DNA of 34,314 bases from Verrucomicrobiia bacterium (GTDB taxonomy: Bacteria; Verrucomicrobiota; Verrucomicrobiia; JADLBR01), in assembly GCA_020847615.1 (NCBI GenBank), contig JADLBR010000524.1:1-34314 (forward strand), read 5' to 3'. The position numbers and the translations under genes are program-made. This document shows positions 11,801 through 17,744 of the stretch, piece by piece (positions within the stretch are counted from its first letter, which is position 1; each line of letters begins with the position of its first letter). The notes beneath the pieces were generated by a model, which was not told where the DNA came from, did no database searches, and saw nothing but the letters and a program-made list of their open reading frames with translations.

Positions 11801-14800
11801 TGGCGGAGCAGGTGGTGGTATTGCTCGATCAGGTGGCGCATGCGCTCCGCGCAGAACAGTTCTTCGCGGCAGACGAGATCGAGTCCGATCTGGCCGGCCC
11901 TTGGCGTGGCGTAGAGGGTCATGGCGAACTGGATCTGCCGGGGGCGCAACGCGATGGGCTCCATGGCGAGCCCGCACGACCCCTCCTGTGGCGGGTCCGC
12001 CTGCAGGAAGTTGAAGAGCACGTCGAAGAGGGGGTTGCGGCCATGGAGGCGTTTCGGGCGCAGCTCCTCGACGACCCTCTCGAAAGGGAACTCCTGGTGT
12101 GCGAGCGCGCCGAGCGCGGTCTCCCTGACGCGTTGGAGGAGGTCGCGGAACGTCGGGTTGCCGCCGAGATCGGTCCTGAGGGCGACGGTGTTCAAGAATA
12201 GGCCGACGACGGGCTCGGACTCGGGGCGCATCCGGCCGGCGACCGGCGAGCCGACGACGATGTCCTCTTGTCCCGCGTGGCGCGCGAGCAGCACCTTGAA
12301 TGCGGCGAGGAGTGTCGTGAAGAGCGTGACGTTCTCGGTGTTGCTGAGGCGTCGCAGCGCAGAGGTGAGGTCGGGATCCAGCGTGAGCCCGAAAGAGGCG
12401 GCGCGATACGTGGGCGATCTTGGGCATGGATGATCGAACGGGAACTCGAGGATCGCCGGGGCGCCCGCGAGGCGCTGGCGCCAGTAGAGGCGCTCGTGTT
12501 CCAGGTGGCGTTGGTCGAGGTGGCGTCGCTGGAGCACGGCGTGGTCCACGTATCGGGTGTGCGGGGCCGGGAGCGGGGACGGGCGTCCCGCGAGAAAGGC
12601 GCCGTAGAGGGCCGCCAGTTCTCGCCAGATGATGGCCTGGGACCATCCGTCGGTGGCGATGTGGTGCAAGACGAGGGTCAGGACATGCTCGTCGGTGCCG
12701 AGGCGGAAGAGGGCGGTCCTGAGCATGGCATCGTCGGCGAGATTGAACGGTTGGCCCGCCATCGCTTCGGCGAGCCTGCGGAACTCGGTGTCCCGGTCGG
12801 CGGGGGGCAGGTGCGAGAGATCTGTGATGGGCAGGTCGATGGCGTAACGGGGATTGATGCGCTGGACTGGGCCGGCGGCGGTGACGGGGAACGTGGTGCG
12901 GAGGGCGGCATGGCGCAGGACGATCTCCCGGAGGCAGCGCCCGAGCACCGCGGCGTCCAGGGCTCCCCTCAGGCGCATGGCGTGTGTGACGTTGTATAGG
13001 GCGGAGTGGGGCTCGAGCTGTTGGATGAACCAAAGGCGTTGCTGGGCGAATGAGAGCGGCCATTCCTCGCCGTGATCCGCGCGCGGCGCGCGTGGCGCGT
13101 CGGGTTTGGTGTCCGGGGTGTCGACGGGGACGATCCTGCGGGCGAGGTCGGCGATGGTCGGAAATTCGAAGATGGCGCGCAGTGGGAGGGTGACACCCAT
13201 GTCTCTCTGGATCCGCGAAATGATCTGTGCCGCGCGGAGGGAGTGGCCGCCTATCTCGAAGAAATTGTCGCGTGGCCCGATGCTCCCGATGCCGAGGATC
13301 TGGGACCAGATGGAGGCGAGCCGTATTTCGGTGGGGGAGCGCGGCCCTTGATCGCCGGTGGCCAGGGGGGAGGCTGGTTCAATGGCGCTCAGGGCGCGGC
13401 GATCGAGCTTGCCATTGGGGAGCCGTGGGAGATCCGGGAGAAAATGGAAGACCTTGGGGACCATGGGCTCGGGGAGCGACGCGCACAGGGATTGCCTGAG
13501 GTCATCGGTGAGTCGCGCCCGTGCTTCGTCGTCCTCGGGCGGGCCATTCTTGGGGACGACGAAGGCGGCGAGTATCGGTTCGCCCGAGCGTGATGGTTGG
13601 ACCGCGGCGGCCGCCTCGGCGATGGCCGGGTGACCGCGGAGGGGTGCCTCGACCTCGCCGAGTTCGATGCGATGGCCGCGGATCTTCACCTGGTTGTCGA
13701 GGCGCCCGAGGAACTCGATGCTTCCATCGGGGAGGTACCGGCAGCGGTCCCCGGTCCGGTACATGCGGGCTCCCGCGCTGTCCGAGAAGGGATCGGGGAT
13801 GAATCGCTCCGCGGTGAGTTCGGGACGGTTCAGGTAGCCGCGGCCCACGGCGATTCCACCTATGTAGAGCTCGCCCGGCACGCCCACGGGGACGGGACTC
13901 TGCCGCGTGTCGAGGATATAGAGCAGGATGTTGTGGCCCGGCCTGCCGATGGTGATCTTGCGCGGGTCACGGGGGCACTCCCAACGGGTGACGGCGCCGG
14001 AGGTTTCCGTGGGGCCGTACGAATTGTAGAGCCTGGCGCCGGATCGCTGGAAGAAGCGCTGTGCGAGGTCGAGGGGCAATGCCTCGCCTGCGCTTGTGAC
14101 GCGCTTGAGCGCGAGGCATTGGGCGAATGCCTCTTCATCGACCAGGGCGCGGAGATGCGACGGCACAAATTCGGCTGTCGTGATTCCGTGGGTCTGAATC
14201 AGACGCGCCAGATACGCGGGCTCACGCTGGCCCCCGGGCCTGGCGAAGACGACGCCGCCGCCACAGATGAGGGGCAGAAAAAACTCTACCACGGAGATAT
14301 CGAAATTCAGCGTCGTCTTGAGCAGCGCGCGGTCCGCGCCATCGAGGCCGAGGGCCTCGCGTTCCCACAGGAGCATGTTGGTGATGCCCCTGTGCGTGTT
14401 GATGGCACCCTTGGGTTTGCCCGTGGAGCCCGATGTGTAGATCACGTAGATCGCGTTCTCGGGGCGGGCCAGGGAAGGCGGGTCGGATCGATCGTGCCGG
14501 GCGATGCGGCCGCGCTCGGCATCGAGGCACACGACCGGAATCCCCGGGTCGGCGAAGCGGTCGATCAGGGAGGTCACCGTCAGGACGATGGCGGGACGTG
14601 AGTCCTCCATGATAAACGCGAGTCGTTCGCGCGGGTAATCGGGATCGAGGGGGACATACGCACCGCCGGCCTTGAGGATGGCGAGCAGCGCGACCGCCAT
14701 GTCCGGGGAGCGTTCGAGGCAGACGCCCACCAGCACCTCGGGGCCGACGGATGATGCGCGCAGGAAGTGGGCAAGCTGGTTGGCCCGCGCGTTCAGTTCG

Positions 14801-16449
14801 GCGTAGGTGAGATGCGATCCCTCAAAGATCGCGGCGATGGCGTCGGGTGACTTGCGGACCTGAGCCTCGAAGAGTTCGTGGACGCAGTTGCGGGGCGGGT
14901 GGTCTCGCCGGGTGTCGTTCCATTCGACGAGGAGGCGATGCCGTTCCCCATCGGTGAGCATGGGCAATTCCGCTATGCGCTGCGACGGGTTCGCGGCGAT
15001 AGCCTCGAGGAGCCGGCGCCAGTGCCCCGCCATCCGGGCGATGGTCTCCGCCTCGAAAAGGTCGGCATCGTATTCGATGAAACCGCCCAGTCCATGTTCT
15101 GTGCGCCGAAGCTCGACCGAGAGATCCAGCTTGGATGTTCCAATGTCGAGGTCCTCTGGCAAGAACCGGGTTTCCCCAGGTCCGGGTGATGGGCCCGGGG
15201 TGTTCTGCAGAACGAACAGGTGCTGGAAGAGGGCGTTCCGACTGAAATCGCGCAAGAGCGGGATGTTCTGAATGATGCGCTGGAGGGGTGTGTCCTGATG
15301 CGCCTGTGCCGCGAGGCTCACGTCCCGCACCCGATGGAGCAGGCCCGCGAACGGGGGATTCCCCGACAGGTCGGTGCGCAGTGGCAGAGTGTTGGCGAGC
15401 AGGCCCACGAGCGATTCCGTTTCTGGGCGGGTCCGGCCCGAGAATGGGGAGCCGACGATGATGTCCCCCTGCCCCGTGTAGCGGAAGAGCAGGACTTTGA
15501 ATGCCGCGAGGAGGGTCATGAACACGGTCGCACTTTCTCGCCGACCGAGGGCCTCGAGTTCCGCCATCAGATCGCGGGGCAGGAGAAACGCGTGCCGGGC
15601 GCCGTGGTCCCGTTGCGTGGCTGGCCGATCGTGGTCCGCCGGGAGTTCGAGGATGGGCGTTGCCCCGCGCAAGTGGTCTCGCCAGTATTGGAGGCGCCGT
15701 TCGCCCTCGGGGCCTTCGGCCCATTGGCGCTGCCAGTGCGCGTAGTCCGAATATCGGATTGGAGGGGCGGGCAGCGACGGGGCCTCATCGCGTCGCAGGG
15801 CATGATAGAGGGCGCCGAGTTCCCGAAAAAAGATCCCCTGAGACCAGCCATCGAAGGCGATGTGGTGGACGGTGAACGAGAGCAGGTGTTCCTCATCCGC
15901 GACCCGAAACAGCCGGGCCCTCACGGGCGCGATGGCGGCGAGATCGAATGGCCTGCGGGCCTCCCCGATGGCCAGTCGCAGGCACTCGGATCTGCGGTCT
16001 GGTTCGGGCAACGAGCGGAGGTCGACGACATCGAGGCGGAGTCCCGCGGCATCCGACACGACCGGGATGGGCAGGTCTTCGGTCTGCCTGTAGTGCGTGC
16101 GCAAGACCTCGTGGCGTCTGGCGATCTCGTTGAGGCTGCGCTCAAGGATGGCGGGATCCAAGGGCCCATGGATCCGTGCGTTGGTCGGGCGATTATACGC
16201 GAGGGAGCCGGGCGCCAGTTGCTCCAGGAGCCAGAAATGTTCCTGTGCGAATGAGAGGGTCGCGTTCCCGGGGTCGGCCCGCGCCGGGATCGGTTGCCGC
16301 GACGCCGGGGCGTGCCGCTGCTGGCGGAGGCGCGACCTGAGCAAGGCGCGCTTCTCTTCCGGCAGGGCGGAGAGGCGTTTCAACAGCTGACCTCGCCGAG
16401 CGGAACCTTGGGACGACGCGGGGTCCATGGCGTTGCAGTCGCCCGACAT
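2794..16449 (-). CDS. four-module nonribosomal peptide synthetase, (C-A-T)x4-TE
   Basis: This 4551-residue multienzyme would assemble a tetrapeptide. Domain order with rough residue positions: C1 65-500, A1 515-1020, T1 1035-1105; C2 1122-1570, A2 1600-2090, T2 2105-2178; C3 2196-2640, A3 2650-3155, T3 3170-3242; C4 3262-3705, A4 3720-4215, T4 4230-4303; thioesterase 4316-4545. All four condensation domains keep HHxxxDG, all adenylation domains keep the SG[ST]TG loop and the C-terminal GK lysine, and all carriers keep GGHSL with the phosphopantetheine serine. There is no epimerisation, methylation or reductase domain. A4 reads as a valine code; A1-A3 are unassigned. The thioesterase nucleophile is Cys4399. 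The N-terminal C domain implies an acyl starter or a partner in trans. The gene starts 68 nt after the beta-propeller gene, so co-transcription is plausible. ATG at 16428 is an alternative start. No MbtH, PPTase or exporter is nearby. Confidence 0.97.
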   Translation of the reverse strand: MSGDCNAMDPASSQGSARRGQLLKRLSALPEEKRALLRSRLRQQRHAPASRQPIPARADPGNATLSFAQEHFWLLEQLAPGSLAYNRPTNARIHGPLDPAILERSLNEIARRHEVLRTHYRQTEDLPIPVVSDAAGLRLDVVDLRSLPEPDRRSECLRLAIGEARRPFDLAAIAPVRARLFRVADEEHLLSFTVHHIAFDGWSQGIFFRELGALYHALRRDEAPSLPAPPIRYSDYAHWQRQWAEGPEGERRLQYWRDHLRGATPILELPADHDRPATQRDHGARHAFLLPRDLMAELEALGRRESATVFMTLLAAFKVLLFRYTGQGDIIVGSPFSGRTRPETESLVGLLANTLPLRTDLSGNPPFAGLLHRVRDVSLAAQAHQDTPLQRIIQNIPLLRDFSRNALFQHLFVLQNTPGPSPGPGETRFLPEDLDIGTSKLDLSVELRRTEHGLGGFIEYDADLFEAETIARMAGHWRRLLEAIAANPSQRIAELPMLTDGERHRLLVEWNDTRRDHPPRNCVHELFEAQVRKSPDAIAAIFEGSHLTYAELNARANQLAHFLRASSVGPEVLVGVCLERSPDMAVALLAILKAGGAYVPLDPDYPRERLAFIMEDSRPAIVLTVTSLIDRFADPGIPVVCLDAERGRIARHDRSDPPSLARPENAIYVIYTSGSTGKPKGAINTHRGITNMLLWEREALGLDGADRALLKTTLNFDISVVEFFLPLICGGGVVFARPGGQREPAYLARLIQTHGITTAEFVPSHLRALVDEEAFAQCLALKRVTSAGEALPLDLAQRFFQRSGARLYNSYGPTETSGAVTRWECPRDPRKITIGRPGHNILLYILDTRQSPVPVGVPGELYIGGIAVGRGYLNRPELTAERFIPDPFSDSAGARMYRTGDRCRYLPDGSIEFLGRLDNQVKIRGHRIELGEVEAPLRGHPAIAEAAAAVQPSRSGEPILAAFVVPKNGPPEDDEARARLTDDLRQSLCASLPEPMVPKVFHFLPDLPRLPNGKLDRRALSAIEPASPLATGDQGPRSPTEIRLASIWSQILGIGSIGPRDNFFEIGGHSLRAAQIISRIQRDMGVTLPLRAIFEFPTIADLARRIVPVDTPDTKPDAPRAPRADHGEEWPLSFAQQRLWFIQQLEPHSALYNVTHAMRLRGALDAAVLGRCLREIVLRHAALRTTFPVTAAGPVQRINPRYAIDLPITDLSHLPPADRDTEFRRLAEAMAGQPFNLADDAMLRTALFRLGTDEHVLTLVLHHIATDGWSQAIIWRELAALYGAFLAGRPSPLPAPHTRYVDHAVLQRRHLDQRHLEHERLYWRQRLAGAPAILEFPFDHPCPRSPTYRAASFGLTLDPDLTSALRRLSNTENVTLFTTLLAAFKVLLARHAGQEDIVVGSPVAGRMRPESEPVVGLFLNTVALRTDLGGNPTFRDLLQRVRETALGALAHQEFPFERVVEELRPKRLHGRNPLFDVLFNFLQADPPQEGSCGLAMEPIALRPRQIQFAMTLYATPRAGQIGLDLVCREELFCAERMRHLIEQYHHLLRQVAEAPDARIRRFSLVTPSAKASLPDPAADLPAPRQGTVIDMFAEWAARAPEQTAICHPNGNWSYAELSQVARDIAARIIARGARPAEIVAITGEKCPALVAGLLAALAAGCVILPIDPSLSPRRKRLMFQTAGARHIIRVGADPPGERWLEEAQENAAICLDPATGHVIGHASRHAVTAPPSPHFSDRAPAYVFFTSGTTGTPKAVLGSHSGLAHFLNWQRAEFGIGPADRVAQLTSLSFDVVLRDIFLPLTSGATLCVPMPDQASDGQALIPWLESQRVSVLHAVPTIARHWLDTAPSLTMLPSLRRIFFAGEPLSDELVRRWRARSSPNCEIINLYGPTETTLVKSYHRVPAAPAPGIQPVGRPLPNTQALVLGDAHQPCGIGEIGEIVIRSPFRTLGYLNLPNQPGFVQNPFRTDPEDLLYHTGDLGRFRPDGVLEIFGRRDDQVKIRGVRIEPSEVAAAIGRHPAVRDCAVLPVIRQNHDPELAAFVVAADPRPDLARELRSFLSRELPAAMIPSQFIALDRLPRTPNGKVDRRALSIPESGHIRPARSPTPPQDPLQAQLVGLWTELLVAGDIGIDDDFFDLGGHSLMATRLISRLRDLLGIEIPLRDLFEHPTIADFAARIRDIRAERQIRSEDATGPVTHTADHPLSFSQQRLWFLDRLLPGSAAYNIPVALRFTGTLDTAALERALREIVRRHAILRTTYHEVSGEPIQRVAPDAALPIAAHDLRGIAESERESSALILMAQAAREPFDLSRDPPLRASLLRLSDTTQILALTIHHIAADGWSVDVLLRELTALYGAFVAGQPSPLPGLPIQYADHAIWQVRQTQTDAPAYWTRQLGDIPPSLALPTDHPRPPSPSLRGDIRSITLGADLKASLESIGRREGATLFMTLLAAFQTLLGRYSGQDIIAVGTPVAGRNRIETEPLIGFFVNTLVLRTDLSGDPTFRDVLRRVRETTLDALAHQDLPFEKLVENLRPGRDSGHTPLFQVMFVLQEHGPASVDLPGIAADRVPPVHTGTAKFDLSLSMRPVPSGLEAALEFSTDLFEAATAERMLAHLKALLRGISNAPETPIGLLPIIDDEERHRLLVGWNDTRRDLGPPRCVHQLFEARARETPEAIALVSQHGSLTFAELNARANRLAHHLISLSVGPETFVGVCLERSNELAVAMLAILKAGGAFIPIDPDLPRDRINFIAADGWPAAIVTTSSLAARFAGPSPPIVRVDGDAPQIASHPDTDPPCRTDPGDAVYAIYTSGSTGEPKGAINLHRGICNKLLWQVQAFGLDASERVLFKATPGFDVSVNELFLGLVSGARTIIARPGGQREPDYLAELIIREGVTMAEFVPAMLRAFLDQPRAAECRSLRRILCGGDTMSRDLLDLLRQKLGARAYNCYGPTETSIGVTQWECERDYPRPRLPIGRPGFNIRIYILDRWGNPAPIGVPGELHIGGAAVGRGYLNRPRLTAECFIPDPFSKIGGDRLYRTGDRCRYLPDGNIEFLGRADSQVKIRGNRVEPGEIEAAILRHPAILHAAVVDQDIPPNDRFLAAYLVARPGLATDAPASDRLTEDLRRMLAATLPRYMIPAAFEFLPALPRLPSGKVNRSALPVPATTPAATSRHVPPETPTEMALAQIWGELLKLEHVGIHDNFFDIGGHSLLAIRVVSRIRETTGANVPLRALFDAPTIHEFAAHVDRASALTSAKTAPAPTGRDVAGQPLSFAQSRLWFIWQLQPDSPLYNIPIVLRIRGALDRDALARALSEIVRRHAVLRTTFHPAGDEPVQRIADATQLPLPLTPLEGDGQHRDPERLQEAIRREVSQPFDLARDRTIRARLIQIDDDDHVLCLTLHHIAADGWSIDVLHKELSALYGAFAADRPSPLPEPTLQYADYARWQRAHLRGERLEIPLDYWRARIAGAPVALELPTDRPRPPVSSHRGGRRHLTFDLPRHLSIATLARAEGCTPFMVLLAAFKTLLFRCSGQEDIVVGSPFAGRDRTETDPLIGFFVNTLPLRTDLSGNPTFRELIGRVRETTLGALAHQALPFERLVEEMHPERHLGRTPVFQVVFVYQNEPGVIPDLPGLDVSRESVHTATAKFDLVLSIAPAGDGLRASLEFSTDLFDAATIDRMLGHFRTLLEAATNHPDTPIGNLPLLGEAERHQILVAWNATQTDYPRERCIHELFEERARLSPRAIAVTCGRSRLTYAELDDRANRLARYLLRSGIAPGTPVGVALARSTDLAVALLAILKAGAAYVPLDTDYPAQRLAFMIEDTRIPVVLTQASLSASLPPSIIRKIPLDIEWPSVAREDPGSPQVPASPENLAYIIYTSGSTGQPKGVCITHRGVVRLVRGTGYARLDSSEVFLQFAPLSFDAATFEIWGALLNGARLVFFPPHAPSLRELGRVIRDSGITTLWLTAGLFHKMIDQQPQDLRGVRQLLAGGDILSPHHVRRALKALPDCTLINGYGPTENTTFSCCHTLRAHDPVPDSIPIGRPISNSEAYVLDRRLQPAPIGVPGELYLGGDGLARGYLNRPDLDAGHFVAHPFRDDPAARLYRSGDLARWRPDGALEFLGRIDGQVKIRGFRIELAEVEAGLGRHPAVRDCAAVARQEGDGERFLTAAIVPADPQAPPDADALREFLRQALPAHMIPSAFLYLRGLPLTENGKIDRAALQSIPLARSDPRNRYAPPETPSQLVLTHLWEELLNARPIGIRDDFFALGGHSLLAASMLGHVEQLCGKKIPLTTFFAEPTIACLSRALLDAQRDEADSPVVTIQTGDGRNPFFFLHGDFSGGGFYCRKFARQLGEDQAFHAIHPHGLMGRRLPASIQAMATDHLRHIRAVQPEGPYRIGGHCNGALEAYEIACRLRAQGEQVELLAMIAPPQRPRLSHRSIGFFALRQIMRPLLPLIASDAFGSRFPKARQNLLLAAYAAISWSYFPPAYPGRVMLFQPKDRARPSDDPSRGWRDRAPSIEIVPLPRGHATAITSHVDDLARCIRPLLRPPQPP
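2815..3502 (-). other. NRPS terminal thioesterase domain with cysteine nucleophile
   Basis: This C-terminal alpha/beta-hydrolase domain (residues about 4316-4545) releases the finished peptide by hydrolysis or cyclisation. The oxyanion region reads FFFLHGDFSGGG and the nucleophile elbow reads GGHCNG, with Cys4399 where type I thioesterases usually have Ser. His4526 in RGHATAI is the likely catalytic base. At the position where the family usually has the triad Asp (after strand 6) the sequence reads LLAMIAPPQRP, with no Asp. Cys-type NRPS thioesterases are known in ring-forming systems such as obafluorin and sulfazecin, but also occur elsewhere, so the release mode cannot be read from this alone. 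Confidence 0.85.
3540..6666 (-). other. NRPS module 4 (C4-A4-T4), predicted valine
   Basis: C4 carries HHIAADGWS near residue 3398 and AHQALPFERLVE. A4 contains YTSGSTGQPKG near residue 3872, the segment TTLWLTAGLFH, and NGYGPTENTTF. Specificity positions read D-A-F-W-L-G-G-T-F-K, which is the well-known valine code with a conservative Ile-to-Leu change. This is the only confident substrate call in the synthetase and places valine at the C-terminal end of the product. T4 has FFALGGHSL near residue 4265. Confidence 0.9.
6700..9864 (-). other. NRPS module 3 (C3-A3-T3)
   Basis: C3 carries HHIAADGWS near residue 2332 and AHQDLPFEKLVE. A3 contains YTSGSTGEPKG near residue 2805 and closely resembles A1 through the whole domain, including the shared ARPGGQREP and AEFVP segments. 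Specificity positions read D-V-N-E-L-G-C-I-G-K. This is similar to, but not the same as, the ornithine code D-V-G-E-I-G-S-I-D-K, so ornithine or another basic residue is a weak guess. T3 has FFDIGGHSL near residue 3202. Confidence 0.85.
9910..13085 (-). other. NRPS module 2 (C2-A2-T2) with divergent A domain
   Basis: C2 carries HHIATDGWS near residue 1261. A2 is the odd adenylation domain of the four: its loop reads FTSGTTGTPKA rather than YTSGSTGxPKG, and its fourth core motif is FDVVLRDIFLPL instead of FDxSVxE. Specificity positions read D-V-R-H-F-A-L-L-V-K, with no match I recognise. Asp235, which holds the amino group of alpha-amino acids, is kept, so an amino acid substrate is still likely. 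T2 has FFDLGGHSL near residue 2137. A2 belongs to a different lineage from A1 and A3, suggesting that the synthetase was assembled by module exchange as well as duplication. Confidence 0.85.
13120..16257 (-). other. NRPS module 1 (C1-A1-T1)
   Basis: C1 carries HHIAFDGWS near residue 193. Its later motif reads AHQDTPLQRIIQ instead of the AHQxxPFExLVE seen in the other three C domains, and its fifth motif is LLANTLPLR. This divergence fits a first condensation domain that uses an unusual donor such as an acyl chain, but that is inference. A1 contains YTSGSTGKPKG near residue 675. Reading the ten classic specificity positions by alignment to GrsA gives D-I-V-E-T-A-S-G-A-K, which matches no code I recognise; Glu at position 278 could favour a basic side chain. 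T1 has FFEIGGHSL. Confidence 0.85.
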
Positions 16450-16455
16450 CTGTCA

Positions 16456-16487
16456 GCCCGGAGCGCGGCTCCCGCGGGGATCCGGGC
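16456..16487 (-). promoter_or_regulatory. strong hairpin just upstream of NRPS start
   Basis: The outer arms GCCCGGA (16456-16462) and TCCGGGC (16481-16487) are perfectly complementary. Inside them CGCGG (16464-16468) pairs with CCGCG (16472-16476) around a 3-nt loop, giving 12 GC-rich pairs. In the minus-strand transcript the hairpin ends 6 nt before the NRPS ATG, where a ribosome binding site would be expected, and no clear Shine-Dalgarno sequence is seen. There is no T-tract, so it is not a standard intrinsic terminator. It may limit translation of the NRPS or separate it from the upstream gene. Confidence 0.5.
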
Positions 16488-16517
16488 ATCCGCCAGATGT
16501 TTGCGTGGCGGGAAGCA

Positions 16518-17741
16518 TCAGCGATCGGCCCCGATGCACCAGAGGTGGGCGGTGGTGCGGATGAAGATCTGGCCGCGGGAGATGGCCGGGGTAGCGTAGC
16601 ACTCCTCGCCGAGTGGGTTCTTGGCGACGAGCTCGAAATTCGGCTTGGCCCCGAGGACGAAGGTGTTGCCGTCGTCATCGAGAAAATACAATCGATCCTC
16701 GGCGGCGACGGGGGAGGGCCAGTGGTGGCGACCCAGGGGCTCGCGCCAGCGGACCTTTCCGGTCTTGGCGTCGAGGCAACTGGCGACGCCGACGTCGGAG
16801 ACGACGAAGAAATGGGGGCCGTGCGCGATGGGCGAGGGGACATAGGATACGGCCTTGAAGTCGCTGTCGTCATGCCAGGCGACGTGGGTCGCGGTGACAT
16901 TTCCGGAACCGTCGGGGCGGATGCCCATGAAATGGTGTTGCGGGTAGCCGCCCGTGATGAAGAAGAGGCCTTCGGCGAAGGCGGGGCTGGCCACGAATTG
17001 CTCGGTGGGCCCATCGATGATCCAGTGCCGCGCGCCCGTTGCGGGATCATAGCTGGCGACGCACTTGCTGCCGCTGAGGACCATCTGCGTCCTGCCGGCG
17101 GTTTCAACGATGAGGGGGGCGCAATAGGAGCGCGTGCGGTTGGGGCGGTCGGTGCGCCAGCGCTCCCTGCCGGTCGCTTTGTCATACGCGACGATGAAGG
17201 CGAGGTCATCCTGGTCGCAATTTAAGATGACGAGGTCGCGGAAGAGGGTGGGCGAACTGCAGAAGCCGTGGACGGATTTGAAGGTGCCCGGGGAGGCCCT
17301 CCAGACCTCTTTGCCCCCCATGTCGTAACACGCGACGCGGATGTCGGGATCCTGGAGGAACGTGACCCAGACATGCTTGCCATCGGTAGCCGGGGTGGAA
17401 CTCGCGTGGCTATTGAACTTGTGCTTGCGCTCCGGGGGCGAGGTCAGGACCACGCGCTCCCAGAGGGTTTTGCCGGTCCGGCGGTCGAGGCAGAGCAGGG
17501 CGCGCCTGCCGCCATCCTCGATGAAGGTGGTCACGAAGACGCGATCGCCCATGACGATGGGCGAGGAGTGGCCGATGCCTGGGACGGGAGTTTTCCACGC
17601 GATGTTCTCGGTGGCGCTCCAGCGCGTGGGGATGCCGGTCTCTCTCGACGTGCCGTCGCCGCGCGGGCCGCGCCATGCGGGCCAATCCTCGGTGGGGGAT
17701 GTGGCTAGGAGGGCGAGGATCGCGAGGGCATGCGGGGTCAT
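16518..17741 (-). CDS. secreted PQQ-type beta-propeller repeat protein
   Basis: The 407-residue product starts with a short hydrophobic leader (ALAILALLA) followed by WPAWRGPRGDGTS, the N-terminal hallmark of a large family of exported PQQ-like beta-propeller proteins common in Planctomycetes and Verrucomicrobia. Repeated blade motifs are visible throughout: LDRRTGKTLWER, YDMGGKEVWRA, YDKATGRERWR, YDPATGARHW and LDAKTGKVRWRE. These resemble the tryptophan-docking motifs of quinoprotein dehydrogenases, but most members of this family have no known enzyme activity or cofactor and probably act as extracytoplasmic scaffold or binding proteins. The gene begins only 3 nt after the stop of the sialate O-acetylesterase gene, so the two are almost certainly co-transcribed. 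The NRPS gene follows 68 nt downstream. Function beyond the fold cannot be stated. Confidence 0.85.
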   Translation of the reverse strand: MTPHALAILALLATSPTEDWPAWRGPRGDGTSRETGIPTRWSATENIAWKTPVPGIGHSSPIVMGDRVFVTTFIEDGGRRALLCLDRRTGKTLWERVVLTSPPERKHKFNSHASSTPATDGKHVWVTFLQDPDIRVACYDMGGKEVWRASPGTFKSVHGFCSSPTLFRDLVILNCDQDDLAFIVAYDKATGRERWRTDRPNRTRSYCAPLIVETAGRTQMVLSGSKCVASYDPATGARHWIIDGPTEQFVASPAFAEGLFFITGGYPQHHFMGIRPDGSGNVTATHVAWHDDSDFKAVSYVPSPIAHGPHFFVVSDVGVASCLDAKTGKVRWREPLGRHHWPSPVAAEDRLYFLDDDGNTFVLGAKPNFELVAKNPLGEECYATPAISRGQIFIRTTAHLWCIGADR

Positions 17742-17744
17742 GGC

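Noticed and set aside
3871-16254. Long plus-strand open frames opposite the NRPS, up to 469 codons (for example 9847-11256)
   Set aside because: They mirror the GC-rich codons of the NRPS, have low-complexity Gly/Asp/Glu/Val-rich composition, no start signals and no family motifs. The opposite strand shows intact conserved domains throughout.
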